Assembly: GCF_015687175.1 (NCBI RefSeq)
Contig: NZ_JADPQG010000001.1
Span: 1,302,001-1,366,000 of the forward strand
Length of the DNA stretch: 64,000 bases
Direction of reading: 5' to 3'
From: Reinekea sp. G2M2-21
GTDB taxonomy: Bacteria; Pseudomonadota; Gammaproteobacteria; Pseudomonadales; Natronospirillaceae
Part shown: positions 8,869 to 16,703 of the stretch, in pieces
Numbering within the stretch: the stretch's first letter is position 1
How the letters are laid out: every line of letters begins with the position of its first letter
The notes under the pieces: model-generated
The model's database searches: none
Told to the model about the DNA's origin: nothing
Seen by the model: the letters and a program-made list of their open reading frames with translations, nothing else
Made by a program: the position numbers and the translations under genes

Positions 8869-8961
8869 ATGCCATTCTTTAATGCCAGTTTGCTGACTAG
8901 ACTCTGTTTCATGACGGTTTTCATCGCCCTGTTGGGTCTGCTCTTGTGGAGCGTCATTTAG
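8869..8961 (+). CDS. Possible 30-residue membrane peptide upstream of the metal transporter
   Basis: An ATG at 8869 opens a 30-codon frame whose TAG directly abuts the ATG of the ATPase gene (TAGATG). The predicted peptide starts MPFFNASLLTRLCF and ends in one hydrophobic helix (MTVFIALLGLLLWSVI). No ribosome-binding site is visible before the first ATG. It could be a real small membrane subunit, a leader peptide coupling translation of the ATPase, or chance. The ATPase's own Shine-Dalgarno (GTGGAG) lies inside it. Confidence 0.3.
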   Translation: MPFFNASLLTRLCFMTVFIALLGLLLWSVI

Positions 8962-9699
8962 ATGCTTGATTTTCATAACCTGACCTTGGGATATAACCGC
9001 CACCCGGCTGTGCATCATTTGACTGCATCGATTAATTCCGGTGATTTTGTGGCGTTAGTCGGTCCCAACGGGGCCGGTAAATCGACGTTGATGAAGTCGA
9101 TTTTGGGCCATGTTTCACCGATGGAAGGTGAGATTCAGTTTCGTGGAATCACGCGGGAAGATGTCAGCTATCTGCCTCAGGCCAGTGCTGTTGATCGTCA
9201 GTTTCCATTGACGGTTGAACAATTTGTTGCCAGCGGGTTATGGCAGGAAAAACGCACTCACAAGGCTTATCGTAAGGTCGATTTTGACACCGTTAAGGAT
9301 GCGTTGGTGAAAGTCGGTCTGGCCGGATTCGAAAAACGGACTCTGGATGCCCTCTCCGGTGGGCAGTTTCAACGCCTGTTATTTGCGCGAAAACTGATGC
9401 AGCAGGCAAAATTGTTATTGCTCGATGAGCCATTTACCGGTGTAGATGAGCAAACAATTGATGACCTCATGGTCTTGCTGACCAAGCTACATGGTCAGGG
9501 GGCAACAATCGTAGCGGTCATTCATAATCTGAATCTCGTGCGACGTTATTTCCCGAAGACTTTGTTATTGTCGCGTGAATTAATTGCCATCGGTGAAACC
9601 CAAACGGTTCTGTCGCCTGAAAATCTGTTGCGTGCCAGTACCATCGGATTTGGCGATCACGTTCATGCAGAAGTATGCGAGGTGCCTGAGCGTGTTTGA
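8962..9699 (+). CDS. znuC: Zinc/manganese-type ABC transporter ATP-binding protein
   Basis: The 245-residue protein is a complete ABC ATPase: Walker A GPNGAGKST (about 34-42), a Q-loop in YLPQ, the signature LSGGQFQR, Walker B LLLLDEPFTG and the switch His in VIHNLN. Its length, and the pairing with a family-3 permease overlapping by 8 bp, place it in the ZnuC/MntB/SitB group that powers zinc or manganese uptake. The metal cannot be decided from the ATPase. A ribosome-binding site GTGGAG ends 10 nt before the ATG. No periplasmic binding protein gene is adjacent. Confidence 0.8.
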   Translation: MLDFHNLTLGYNRHPAVHHLTASINSGDFVALVGPNGAGKSTLMKSILGHVSPMEGEIQFRGITREDVSYLPQASAVDRQFPLTVEQFVASGLWQEKRTHKAYRKVDFDTVKDALVKVGLAGFEKRTLDALSGGQFQRLLFARKLMQQAKLLLLDEPFTGVDEQTIDDLMVLLTKLHGQGATIVAVIHNLNLVRRYFPKTLLLSRELIAIGETQTVLSPENLLRASTIGFGDHVHAEVCEVPERV

Positions 9700-10564
9700 T
9701 ACCCTCATTCAACCGTTTGTTGAGTTCGCATTTATGCGTCGTGCGCTGGTTGGTATGTTCCTGTTGTCGGTTTCAACTGCCCCTGTCGGCGTTTTTTTGA
9801 TGTTACGGAGAATGAGCTTAACCGGTGATGCCATGTCACACGCCATATTGCCCGGAGCTGCAATTGGTTTTCTGTTTGCAGGGCTTTCAGTTACAGCGAT
9901 GACCATTGGTGGCCTGATCGCAGGCAGCTTGGTGGTCTTGCTTTCCGGCTTTACCGCCCGTAAAACCGGCACCGGTGAAGACAGTAATCTAGCGGCATAT
10001 TATCTAACGTCATTGGCCGCGGGTGTTATGATTATTTCTATGAGCGGCAGCAATGTTGATCTAATGCACGTGTTGTTCGGTTCTGCATTGGGCCTGGACA
10101 ACACAGCCCTGATTTTACTCTACATCATCAGTGCAATTACTCTAGTTTGCTTGACCCTGATCTATCGGCCGTTGGTCTTGGAATGTGTGGACCCCGATTA
10201 TCTTAAATCTATCAGTCGATTGGGCTCGGTGGCTCACTATGGATTCCTGATATTGGTCGTGTTGAATTTGGTCAGTGGCTTTCACGCCATGGGAACATTA
10301 ATGTCTGTCGGGTTGATGGTGCTGCCTGCCGCGATTTCCCGCTTTTGGGTGAAGCAGCTTGAGCCAATGATCGTTCTTTCCGTGCTGATTGCCTTCAGTG
10401 CATGCTTGACCGGTTTGTTACTGTCTTTCTACTTCAATATTCCAACCAGTCCTATGATTATCACAACGTTGGGCGCAACCTATTTTCTATCCATTTTTGT
10501 CGGCCTTAACAATGGCATAGCAACCCGTTTTTTGATGAAAAAACAAAAGCATCTGTCTGCCTGA
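9692..10564 (+). CDS. znuB: Zinc/manganese-type ABC transporter permease
   Basis: The 290-residue membrane protein belongs to the ABC-3 permease family: it has FMRRALVGMFLLSVSTAPVG, then the conserved LTGDAMSHAILPGAAIGF, and a late region MGTLMSVGLMVLPAAISR. I place the start at GTG 9692, eight bases inside the ATPase gene, because GAGG lies 9 nt upstream and the product then has normal length; the longer frame from 9584 has a non-membrane leader that only reflects the overlapping gene. With the upstream ATPase it forms the membrane core of a Zn2+ or Mn2+ importer. Confidence 0.8.
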   Translation: MFDTLIQPFVEFAFMRRALVGMFLLSVSTAPVGVFLMLRRMSLTGDAMSHAILPGAAIGFLFAGLSVTAMTIGGLIAGSLVVLLSGFTARKTGTGEDSNLAAYYLTSLAAGVMIISMSGSNVDLMHVLFGSALGLDNTALILLYIISAITLVCLTLIYRPLVLECVDPDYLKSISRLGSVAHYGFLILVVLNLVSGFHAMGTLMSVGLMVLPAAISRFWVKQLEPMIVLSVLIAFSACLTGLLLSFYFNIPTSPMIITTLGATYFLSIFVGLNNGIATRFLMKKQKHLSA

Positions 10565-10576
10565 ATATCCTGATAA

Positions 10577-10609
10577 CAGCCCCCATTAGAAAGCAGTCTG
10601 TAGGGGCTG
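10577..10609. terminator. Stem-loop between convergent znuB and ompA
   Basis: CAGCCCC (10577-10583) pairs with GGGGCTG (10603-10609) across a 19-nt loop in the 54-bp gap between two convergent genes. T-runs are weak, so efficiency is uncertain. Confidence 0.45.
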
Positions 10610-10618
10610 ACAAAACCA

Positions 10619-11653
10619 TCATTCACATACAGTTGAATCGATAATTTTAAACTCAACCCGACGGTTAAGGCTTCGACCCACCTCTGTCTCATTAGTGGCG
10701 CGTGGCTGAGTCTCGCCAAAGCCCTTCGCGATCAAACGCTCTGGTGCTATGCCCTGTTCTTGCAAATACGATTTGATACGATCGGCCCGTCGATTAGACA
10801 GGTCTAAGTTGTACTCTTCTGATGCGGTGCTGTCGGTGTGGGCTTGTATTTCTATGGCAATTGCAGGGTGCGCCATCAATTGCTTTGCGGTTTCATTCAG
10901 TGCAGTTTCGCTTTCCGGTGTAAGATCGGCGGAATCGACCTGGAACTGGATGGCGTCTATTGCCCCATTGAAAATCTGACAAGTCTGTTCTGGAACCGGG
11001 TCTGGTATTGGTTCTGGTTCAGGTTGAATAACAACAGGGGCTTCCACCGTTTTTGGAATACGATGGGTGTCATGAATGGGGAAATATCGAGCGAGTGAAA
11101 CGCCGATAAAACTCGCATCGTTGTCGAAACTGTCGTACTCCGCACGTACAAACCAGTTTGGCGCAAAACGCCATTGCAGGCCAACACCAACATTCAATTG
11201 AGCAAAGGTTTGTTTTTCATAGCTGATGCGGCTGTCCGAAACCGTGTTGATAATCGAAGACAGCCCAACTCTGGCGAACATATCAATATCATTCTTAGGT
11301 CCCCAGAGGTGGAAACTGCCAGAAACGGTGGGGATTTTATAGCTGATTGTTGCATCTGGGATAAGTGCTTCAATACTGGGGTTTGTGTTTCCCAACCCGG
11401 CTTCACCGGTATCAACAAACGAAAGCTCACCACTCCAATGCGGAAATATTCGTTGGCCGATGAAGATTTTGTAGCCCCAGTCGCGGTCGTCTTTTACGTA
11501 CCAGCCACCTGAAGTCCCCTCCGGTGCCACTTCGGTGGAGCCCACACCTGCTCCTGCGTACCAGCCGGACTTAAATTTCAGGTTGCGGCGGTTTAGTTCA
11601 CCATGAACGTCGGGGTCGTAAAGTTGCCAGACCGTAAGCTCATTCGGTACCAC
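10619..11653 (-). CDS. OmpA-family outer-membrane protein, start disrupted
   Basis: The product has an N-terminal eight-strand-type barrel (SGWYAGAGVG, VGVGLQWRFAPNWFVRAEYD, GVSLARYF), a proline/glutamate-rich linker with repeated PEP, and a C-terminal OmpA peptidoglycan-binding domain (HTDSTASEEYNLDLSNRRAD; GFGETQPRATNETEVGRSLN). The only usual start codon in the open frame is GTG 11653, which gives no signal peptide. Upstream in the same frame the DNA encodes a good signal sequence (FFLTVTAAFPAIVQA, then HEA) without a start codon; further up, ATG 11743 gives MPRFT followed by a TAA at 11726-11728. So the gene needs readthrough, slippage at the T9 run (11715-11723), or correction of a mutation or assembly error. 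It follows the GlyGly-CTERM gene directly. Confidence 0.8.
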   Translation of the reverse strand: MVPNELTVWQLYDPDVHGELNRRNLKFKSGWYAGAGVGSTEVAPEGTSGGWYVKDDRDWGYKIFIGQRIFPHWSGELSFVDTGEAGLGNTNPSIEALIPDATISYKIPTVSGSFHLWGPKNDIDMFARVGLSSIINTVSDSRISYEKQTFAQLNVGVGLQWRFAPNWFVRAEYDSFDNDASFIGVSLARYFPIHDTHRIPKTVEAPVVIQPEPEPIPDPVPEQTCQIFNGAIDAIQFQVDSADLTPESETALNETAKQLMAHPAIAIEIQAHTDSTASEEYNLDLSNRRADRIKSYLQEQGIAPERLIAKGFGETQPRATNETEVGRSLNRRVEFKIIDSTVCE

Positions 11654-11712
11654 GTAGCGCGCTGCAATAGCCTCGTGTGCTTGAACAATGGCAGGAAATG
11701 CTGCGGTAACAG

Positions 11713-13284
11713 TTAAAAAAAAACCTTAGGTGAAACGCGGCATCGGGCGGTTTTTCGCAAAAGTAGTAGAACAGGGATTAACATAAGCCATTCTCCCCCA
11801 CCACTTCCCACACCAGAGACGGCCGTTTTGAGCCCTTCCATTTTCTGGAGCCGATCATTAATCCCGTCTTTATCGAAATCTCCATTTTCAATATCGTCGT
11901 TAAATCCATCACCGTCGGTATCAACGTCGCGGTAATTATACAGTCCATCACTGTCGGTATCGGTAATGAACAAAGGCGTCCCTGCTGGCTTACCGGCAAT
12001 CGCTATAACCGGATCGACAACATCAAACAAACCATCTCCGTCTAAATCGACAGTGTTATCCAAGATGCCGTTTTGGTCCGTATCGAGGTCGATAATTGTT
12101 TTCCCGATAGGTAATGATTCCAACAGATCAGACAGATTATCATTATCGCTGTCCAGATCCAGATAATCGGCGATGCCATCGTTATCTGTATCTACTGGGT
12201 TTTGTAAACTGACGACTGTATTGGAATTATCAAGGAAGCCATCCTGGTTCGTGTCGTTAGCCAGGCTGCCCTGGTATTCAACGCTGTCTGGGATACCGTC
12301 ATTGTCACTGTCTAAATCCAGATAGTTAGGAATACCGTCGTTATCTGAGTCCAATTCGATACCACCAGGGGCTTCAAGCACGTCGGCTATCCCGTCGTTG
12401 TCGGAGTCTTGTTCGATTGTCGGCCGGTCATCATTTTCATGCGTTGAAAACAGACTTTGAGCGCGGAAAAATGCCCATGAGTCCAAGCGGGCGTCGCCTT
12501 TGTCGACGATACCAATAATGAGTGTGTTTTCTTCATTGGGAATCACCGACGCCTGACAACGGATCAGCTTGGTAAAACCATCCATTTGCGTGGCATAGTT
12601 GGCAACAGAACGTTCAAAACGGCCGTCTTCTTCATCCATTCCAGGATCATTGTTAATGTAAAGCTCTGGATTTGAAGATTCACCATGTTCGCCATGGACA
12701 GGAGGAAAGTTAGCGCGGTCGTTAACTGTATTAATGCTGAATATCTGGCCATCCGGTGTTTTTGCGCAATTGACCCCATTCACCAGCAATTCAAGTTTGT
12801 CATTGTATTTGGAGTGAACGTACTCGTTATATTCTTCTGACCCAAAAATGAAATCTAAGGTTAAGGTATTGAAGGTCGGTACAAAGGTAAAACTGAGCTT
12901 TGCGGGGTCGTAAACGTCTTTGCCGAGGTCGATATCTTCAACAGCATTTTCGTTGAACACAGTCGTTGTGTTGTCAACTTCATTTTTAGCACTGACGACG
13001 CTGGTGACTTTGCCCGTACTGAGGATAATACCGTTAGCGAACGACGGTCCAAATAATGAACTGTAATCACTGAACAAGCCAATCTGATCATGCTCGCCGG
13101 TAAATTCGACACTAGTAACAGACAGGCCGGATCCAACAAGTGTATCGGCAATGCCATTTAAGGAGACTTCTACATTATCTTTGGCGATGACAATGTCCGC
13201 ATTGGCAATATTGATACTTGAGAGAATTGAAAAGATAACAACGGCTGTAACGCGGTTGGCAGAAGAGGTACATCGCCCATCCAT
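11713..13284 (-). CDS. Choice-of-anchor L surface protein with calcium-binding repeats and GlyGly-CTERM
   Basis: The 523-residue protein has a signal peptide (cleavage near ANA-DIVIA, about residue 29). A choice-of-anchor L-type domain follows (NGIILSTGKV, then FIFGSEEYNEYVHSKYND), then about ten aspartate-rich repeats of the DSDNDGIPD type (thrombospondin type 3-like, Ca2+-binding). The C-terminus has GSGGGEWLMLIPVLLLLRKTAR, a Gly-Gly stretch, one hydrophobic helix and basic residues, as in GlyGly-CTERM substrates of rhombosortase. It is probably exported, cleaved and displayed or released. A ribosome-binding site GGAAG precedes the ATG. Its last codons overlap the T9 run before ompA. The function of the display domain is unknown. 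Confidence 0.8.
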   Translation of the reverse strand: MDGRCTSSANRVTAVVIFSILSSINIANADIVIAKDNVEVSLNGIADTLVGSGLSVTSVEFTGEHDQIGLFSDYSSLFGPSFANGIILSTGKVTSVVSAKNEVDNTTTVFNENAVEDIDLGKDVYDPAKLSFTFVPTFNTLTLDFIFGSEEYNEYVHSKYNDKLELLVNGVNCAKTPDGQIFSINTVNDRANFPPVHGEHGESSNPELYINNDPGMDEEDGRFERSVANYATQMDGFTKLIRCQASVIPNEENTLIIGIVDKGDARLDSWAFFRAQSLFSTHENDDRPTIEQDSDNDGIADVLEAPGGIELDSDNDGIPNYLDLDSDNDGIPDSVEYQGSLANDTNQDGFLDNSNTVVSLQNPVDTDNDGIADYLDLDSDNDNLSDLLESLPIGKTIIDLDTDQNGILDNTVDLDGDGLFDVVDPVIAIAGKPAGTPLFITDTDSDGLYNYRDVDTDGDGFNDDIENGDFDKDGINDRLQKMEGLKTAVSGVGSGGGEWLMLIPVLLLLRKTARCRVSPKVFF

Positions 13285-13462
13285 AGGAAACTTCCACTAA
13301 ATTAAAAGAAAACGGGGCTCAGCATAAAGCGAATGCCAGACTTCGGCTATATTCTTATTAACAAAATGAGACATAGAACTCATTAATTTTGAGATCTTTG
13401 ACGGAAAAATTAAAAAGTGCGTCAAATTCAGTATTGAAGAAGCGCTTTCTTGCACAAATTTA

Positions 13463-13486
13463 CCGCTGCACGGAAACGTGCAGCGG
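13463..13486 (-). terminator. Hairpin after the lipoprotein gene
   Basis: CCGCTGCACG and CGTGCAGCGG form a perfect 10-bp stem around GAAA (plus-strand reading). It lies 20 bp after the lipoprotein stop, and on the minus strand TAAATTTG follows. The T-run is weak, but stem strength and position suggest a terminator. Confidence 0.55.
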
Positions 13487-13505
13487 CCTTGTGTTATGTC
13501 GGATT

Positions 13506-14573
13506 TTATTGCCGATTGATAAGAGTGAAGCCGGTTGGCACTTCGAAGACACTTGAGTGCACGTCCTCTAAAGTCGCCGACTTGATTTCATAAACGTATC
13601 TGACCAGGGGTTCTTTCTTCCAGTTTTCAAGCAGCTTGTCGCCGCCTTTCTTGGCAAGATTGCTCAGCAATTGCTTGCCTACACCTTCAATACCATTGGT
13701 CATGTCCAAACTATTATTCGCAATGGCGCTCTTCTCTTGCTGACAAGCTTCCGATTTGCGTGCCCATTCCAGTTTGATTGAAATGGGGTAGCCCTTGATG
13801 GTTGCCAGTTTACGACCGATTTCGCCGTCAAACTGGAATTGTTGGTTGTCCAGATCACCAGTGAAAGCCGCTAACGCTTTGTAACCGTTTTCGCCCAGGA
13901 GGCCAACCAGTGGGTCGGAGGCTGCTTTTTTTGCGATTCCGTCTTGAAACTCGCCATGTACCTTCCAGAGCTCATTGAGCTTCTGATTGACATCGGTCGT
14001 CCAAAAATCAAAACTGATTTCATTCAGGTCTTTATTTCCGGTTTGGTCCTGAAACTCCACACGCCACATTACTAAGTACTGTTGTACGTCGAAACCGTTC
14101 AGCTTTCGGGTTTGTCCAGTTTTAGTTACGTCAAAATCATTGGCGACCATATCAACGCGACAACCCAGTTCGTCATAATTCTGGTAATCGTCTTCGGTCT
14201 CCGCCCCTTCTTCTTGTTTGAACTGGTCAAAAAACGAAACTTCAGTACACCCGTCCAGTGGGCATTCCGAATATTTTTCGCCTTTATAGTTCACTTTGTA
14301 GGCTTTGTTTAAATCAATTCGAGCGATATCAGCCTCGTCTGAATTTGCCCACCGCATAACGAAGCTGTCGAATTTAATCGTATCGCGAATGGATCGCTTA
14401 TCGGCTACCGTGTAGGCAATTTGATTGCCTGTAAAATCCGGTAGTATTTGCCCATTGACACTAAACTCCGCTTTTACAACGGCGCTGTTTACTTTGGGGG
14501 AGCTATCGATGGTTTGGCTGGCACAGCCCAGAATGACAGCCGTTGACAGTGGCAAAATGATTGAATTTTTCAT
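13506..14573 (-). CDS. Putative lipoprotein of unknown function
   Basis: The 355-residue protein begins with a lipoprotein signal peptide (MKNSIILPLSTAVILGC; lipobox ILG-C, Cys17), so it should be lipidated and sit on the inner or outer membrane facing the periplasm. The mature part is soluble, rich in charged and aromatic residues, with several cysteines (for example SECPLDGC and LGCRVD) that could form disulfides. I recognise no family. It lies between the kinase-like gene and the GlyGly-CTERM gene on the same strand, with gaps of about 200 bp, so a shared operon is possible but not shown. Confidence 0.7.
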   Translation of the reverse strand: MKNSIILPLSTAVILGCASQTIDSSPKVNSAVVKAEFSVNGQILPDFTGNQIAYTVADKRSIRDTIKFDSFVMRWANSDEADIARIDLNKAYKVNYKGEKYSECPLDGCTEVSFFDQFKQEEGAETEDDYQNYDELGCRVDMVANDFDVTKTGQTRKLNGFDVQQYLVMWRVEFQDQTGNKDLNEISFDFWTTDVNQKLNELWKVHGEFQDGIAKKAASDPLVGLLGENGYKALAAFTGDLDNQQFQFDGEIGRKLATIKGYPISIKLEWARKSEACQQEKSAIANNSLDMTNGIEGVGKQLLSNLAKKGGDKLLENWKKEPLVRYVYEIKSATLEDVHSSVFEVPTGFTLINRQ

Positions 14574-14777
14574 GCAAAGTCCTTGTTTTTGCAGGGTGTA
14601 TTACCTTGAACGCCCTAACCTTCAGGTTTTTCCTGTTTTGTTGGAGTGATTATGTTGTTATATGTTGCTTGCTAAAAAGCTGGCAGAGGTTAGCAAATGC
14701 AGAATAGGAAGTATTAGAGCGTCATTTCGAATTTGGGAGGTTGGTCACAATTTGGTGTAACCCACGAGAAATATGAA

Positions 14778-15425
14778 TTACAGGGTTACTTTTCGTTGTT
14801 GATATAAAGCCTTTAGCTCCGCCACCTGCGTTTCAAAACCTAATGTCCGGGGTTTCGACGTTTTAGGGTCTGGATGCAATAATTCAAACTCACCCGTTTG
14901 ATTAAACCATTTCATGCCTTCCTGATTGAGCCAATAGTAAATGCCCCAATGCGTGAAGTCCCACTCTGCCAGGTAGTCATTGATCTCAAAATCTATGTAG
15001 TAAGCAATACCGTTTCGGAATACAAAGTTGGTTGGAAAATAATCAATATTGAGGTCTTCGGCGCGCATCACTTCGGATATATGGAAGACACCCAACAACA
15101 TGTCAGTTGAAATATCACCACAGGCAATGAGATCTGAGGCCAGATCACCTTCGATGTATTCTTTAATTAAGTACTCTTGTTCTTTATTGATTTCCAACAA
15201 ACGGGGAATATGAATATCAAGCTTTTCCAAGCGTTTATAGGCGTTTACCTCCGCACCAAATTTATCATCTCCAAAATCATAAAAATCACTGGGTTCATGA
15301 TGAATCTTTTTGGCTACGTATTGTCGGGTTCCGTCGGTTACCAGGTAAGAATACCCTCCCTTGCCTTTGCCAAGTAATCGGACGAAATCCAGCGGCTTAT
15401 TCTGATATCGAATCGTGTCATTCAT
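14778..15425 (-). CDS. Small protein-kinase-like protein
   Basis: The 215-residue protein has a compact kinase fold outline: glycine-rich loop LLGKGKGGYSYLV (17-29), candidate ATP lysine in YVAKKI (Lys39), helix-C-like Glu59, hinge-like YLIKEYIEGD, a catalytic-loop pattern NIDYFPTN (Asp128, Asn133) and a metal-binding DFE in YIDFEIND (Asp145). It is shorter than Hanks-type kinases and has no transmembrane or sensor domain. The substrate could be a protein or small molecule. It is followed, 204 bp later on the same strand, by the lipoprotein gene. The kinase call rests on motif order only. Confidence 0.6.
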   Translation of the reverse strand: MNDTIRYQNKPLDFVRLLGKGKGGYSYLVTDGTRQYVAKKIHHEPSDFYDFGDDKFGAEVNAYKRLEKLDIHIPRLLEINKEQEYLIKEYIEGDLASDLIACGDISTDMLLGVFHISEVMRAEDLNIDYFPTNFVFRNGIAYYIDFEINDYLAEWDFTHWGIYYWLNQEGMKWFNQTGEFELLHPDPKTSKPRTLGFETQVAELKALYQQRKVTL

Positions 15426-15526
15426 GGTTGAGGGTGCTCAAAAAACAGTCGACAAAGCATACGAATAAAAAATTGGAAAGCGATGATATAGCGCAAGCTC
15501 GTTATTGGACAGAAACTTTTCTCGCA

Positions 15527-16183
15527 CTAAATCGCATGATAATCGCTCAATTGTGCGTATTGCGTGAATTGTTGCCCATTCCATTGAATCGTGAAATGGG
15601 CACTCTGACGCACTGGCGTTGTTGCCTTCGGCCGGAATAAACCGGTACAGAGTCCACCTTCATGACGCACAGAACGATATAAAATGCCTGAATGCTGTTG
15701 TCGAATATCTCTGGCCAAACGTTGAGGAATATCGTAACGGTCGGTGTGCAAGTCCGGTATGTCGCGCACATCGATAAGTGATTCGGTAAAGGACCCGACA
15801 TAGGACCGAACTGTTGCATCGGCCTGGTCGGTAAATCCGTGTTCAAGCCAAAATTTGCCTGCATGGTATGTCCATTCGGCGATGGCGGTGTGCACGCTGT
15901 CTGAGCAGTAATAAACACCAAAGGTGTCATCATTAAACCGACCTGGCGAAAAATGGCAAAATGACGCCATAACGGCGCCCCATCCCGGCCCGGATCGAAA
16001 ATCCTCGGCAGGCAGCCAACATCGCCAATTGGTCAGTCGATCGTTTGTTGCACTTTCAAGTTCAGCCAATAGCAGCTGGTCCCGTGCATCGACCGAATCA
16101 AACACATTGGTAGGCGGAAAACGGGAATGAATTACCCGGTAATGACGCCATTCCGGCTTGATTAACCTAACCTCTTGCAGCAT
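15527..16183 (-). CDS. RES-domain toxin
   Basis: The 218-residue protein is a RES-domain member: an early Arg-rich motif (HYRVIHSRFPPTNVFD), the signature GVYYCSDSVHTAIAEWTYH with its conserved Glu, and a late Ser region (GILYRSVRHEGG). Characterised RES toxins deplete NAD+ by phosphorolysis or hydrolysis (MbcT and relatives). Its start lies 17 bp inside the upstream antitoxin gene, the usual coupled arrangement of RES-Xre modules. The protein is a little longer than many RES toxins (about 150-230) and appears intact. Confidence 0.85.
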   Translation of the reverse strand: MLQEVRLIKPEWRHYRVIHSRFPPTNVFDSVDARDQLLLAELESATNDRLTNWRCWLPAEDFRSGPGWGAVMASFCHFSPGRFNDDTFGVYYCSDSVHTAIAEWTYHAGKFWLEHGFTDQADATVRSYVGSFTESLIDVRDIPDLHTDRYDIPQRLARDIRQQHSGILYRSVRHEGGLCTGLFRPKATTPVRQSAHFTIQWNGQQFTQYAQLSDYHAI

Positions 16184-16625
16184 CGAGATAGCGCCTGACC
16201 ATGTAGAGAGCGTTCATCGTTCCTTGCTCGAGCAAATACTGTTTGACCGACTTGCCCTGAAAGATCGGGTTATCATTGGGAACCTGAAACCATTGCCCTG
16301 CTATTTCCGGGCGATTGGGCGGCGTAACCAATTTATAAGCTTTGTAGATGCCAATGAGCAAGCTCAGACGTTCCATGACATCACGAGACAGATCCACATC
16401 TTCACCGGAGAGCGCTTTTTTCTTCCAAGATTGCAAAGTGCGCTTGGCGACACCGCCCAATAACTCACATTGATCATCAACCGACAGGTTCCATTCATGA
16501 CTGTGTCGCATGGTTTCGAACCAGCGTAGAGCAGCCGCTGCGTGACGATCGGACTGCAGGACATTAAAGACCTGTCCGTCCGATGACCACTGGGTGTGGG
16601 GATAGCTTGCCTGTGTACTCACCAT
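16167..16625 (-). CDS. Xre/MbcA/ParS-type antitoxin of the RES pair
   Basis: The 152-residue protein has an N-terminal Xre-like helix-turn-helix region (NLSVDDQCELLGGVAKRTLQ, then SWKKKA) and a C-terminal MbcA/ParS toxin-binding region ending QWFQVPNDNPIFQGKSVKQY. This is the antitoxin family paired with RES toxins; it neutralises the toxin and usually represses the operon. It is the first gene and overlaps the toxin by 17 bp. No strong ribosome-binding site is visible before ATG 16625. Confidence 0.85.
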   Translation of the reverse strand: MVSTQASYPHTQWSSDGQVFNVLQSDRHAAAALRWFETMRHSHEWNLSVDDQCELLGGVAKRTLQSWKKKALSGEDVDLSRDVMERLSLLIGIYKAYKLVTPPNRPEIAGQWFQVPNDNPIFQGKSVKQYLLEQGTMNALYMVRRYLDAARG

Positions 16626-16703
16626 AACCGTGACTCAATTATATATGTTCAATGTCATTCTAGTGCAATATTGCGCGATTTCCACAAAAATATGCAATTC
16701 GGC

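Noticed and set aside
12000-12420. Repetitive DNA that could be taken for a tandem repeat or CRISPR-like array
   Set aside because: The repeats encode the DSDNDG-type calcium-binding motifs of the surface protein; they vary in sequence and have no spacer structure.
15428-15640. 70-codon plus-strand ORF between the kinase-like and RES genes
   Set aside because: More than half lies antisense to the RES toxin gene, and the peptide resembles nothing known.
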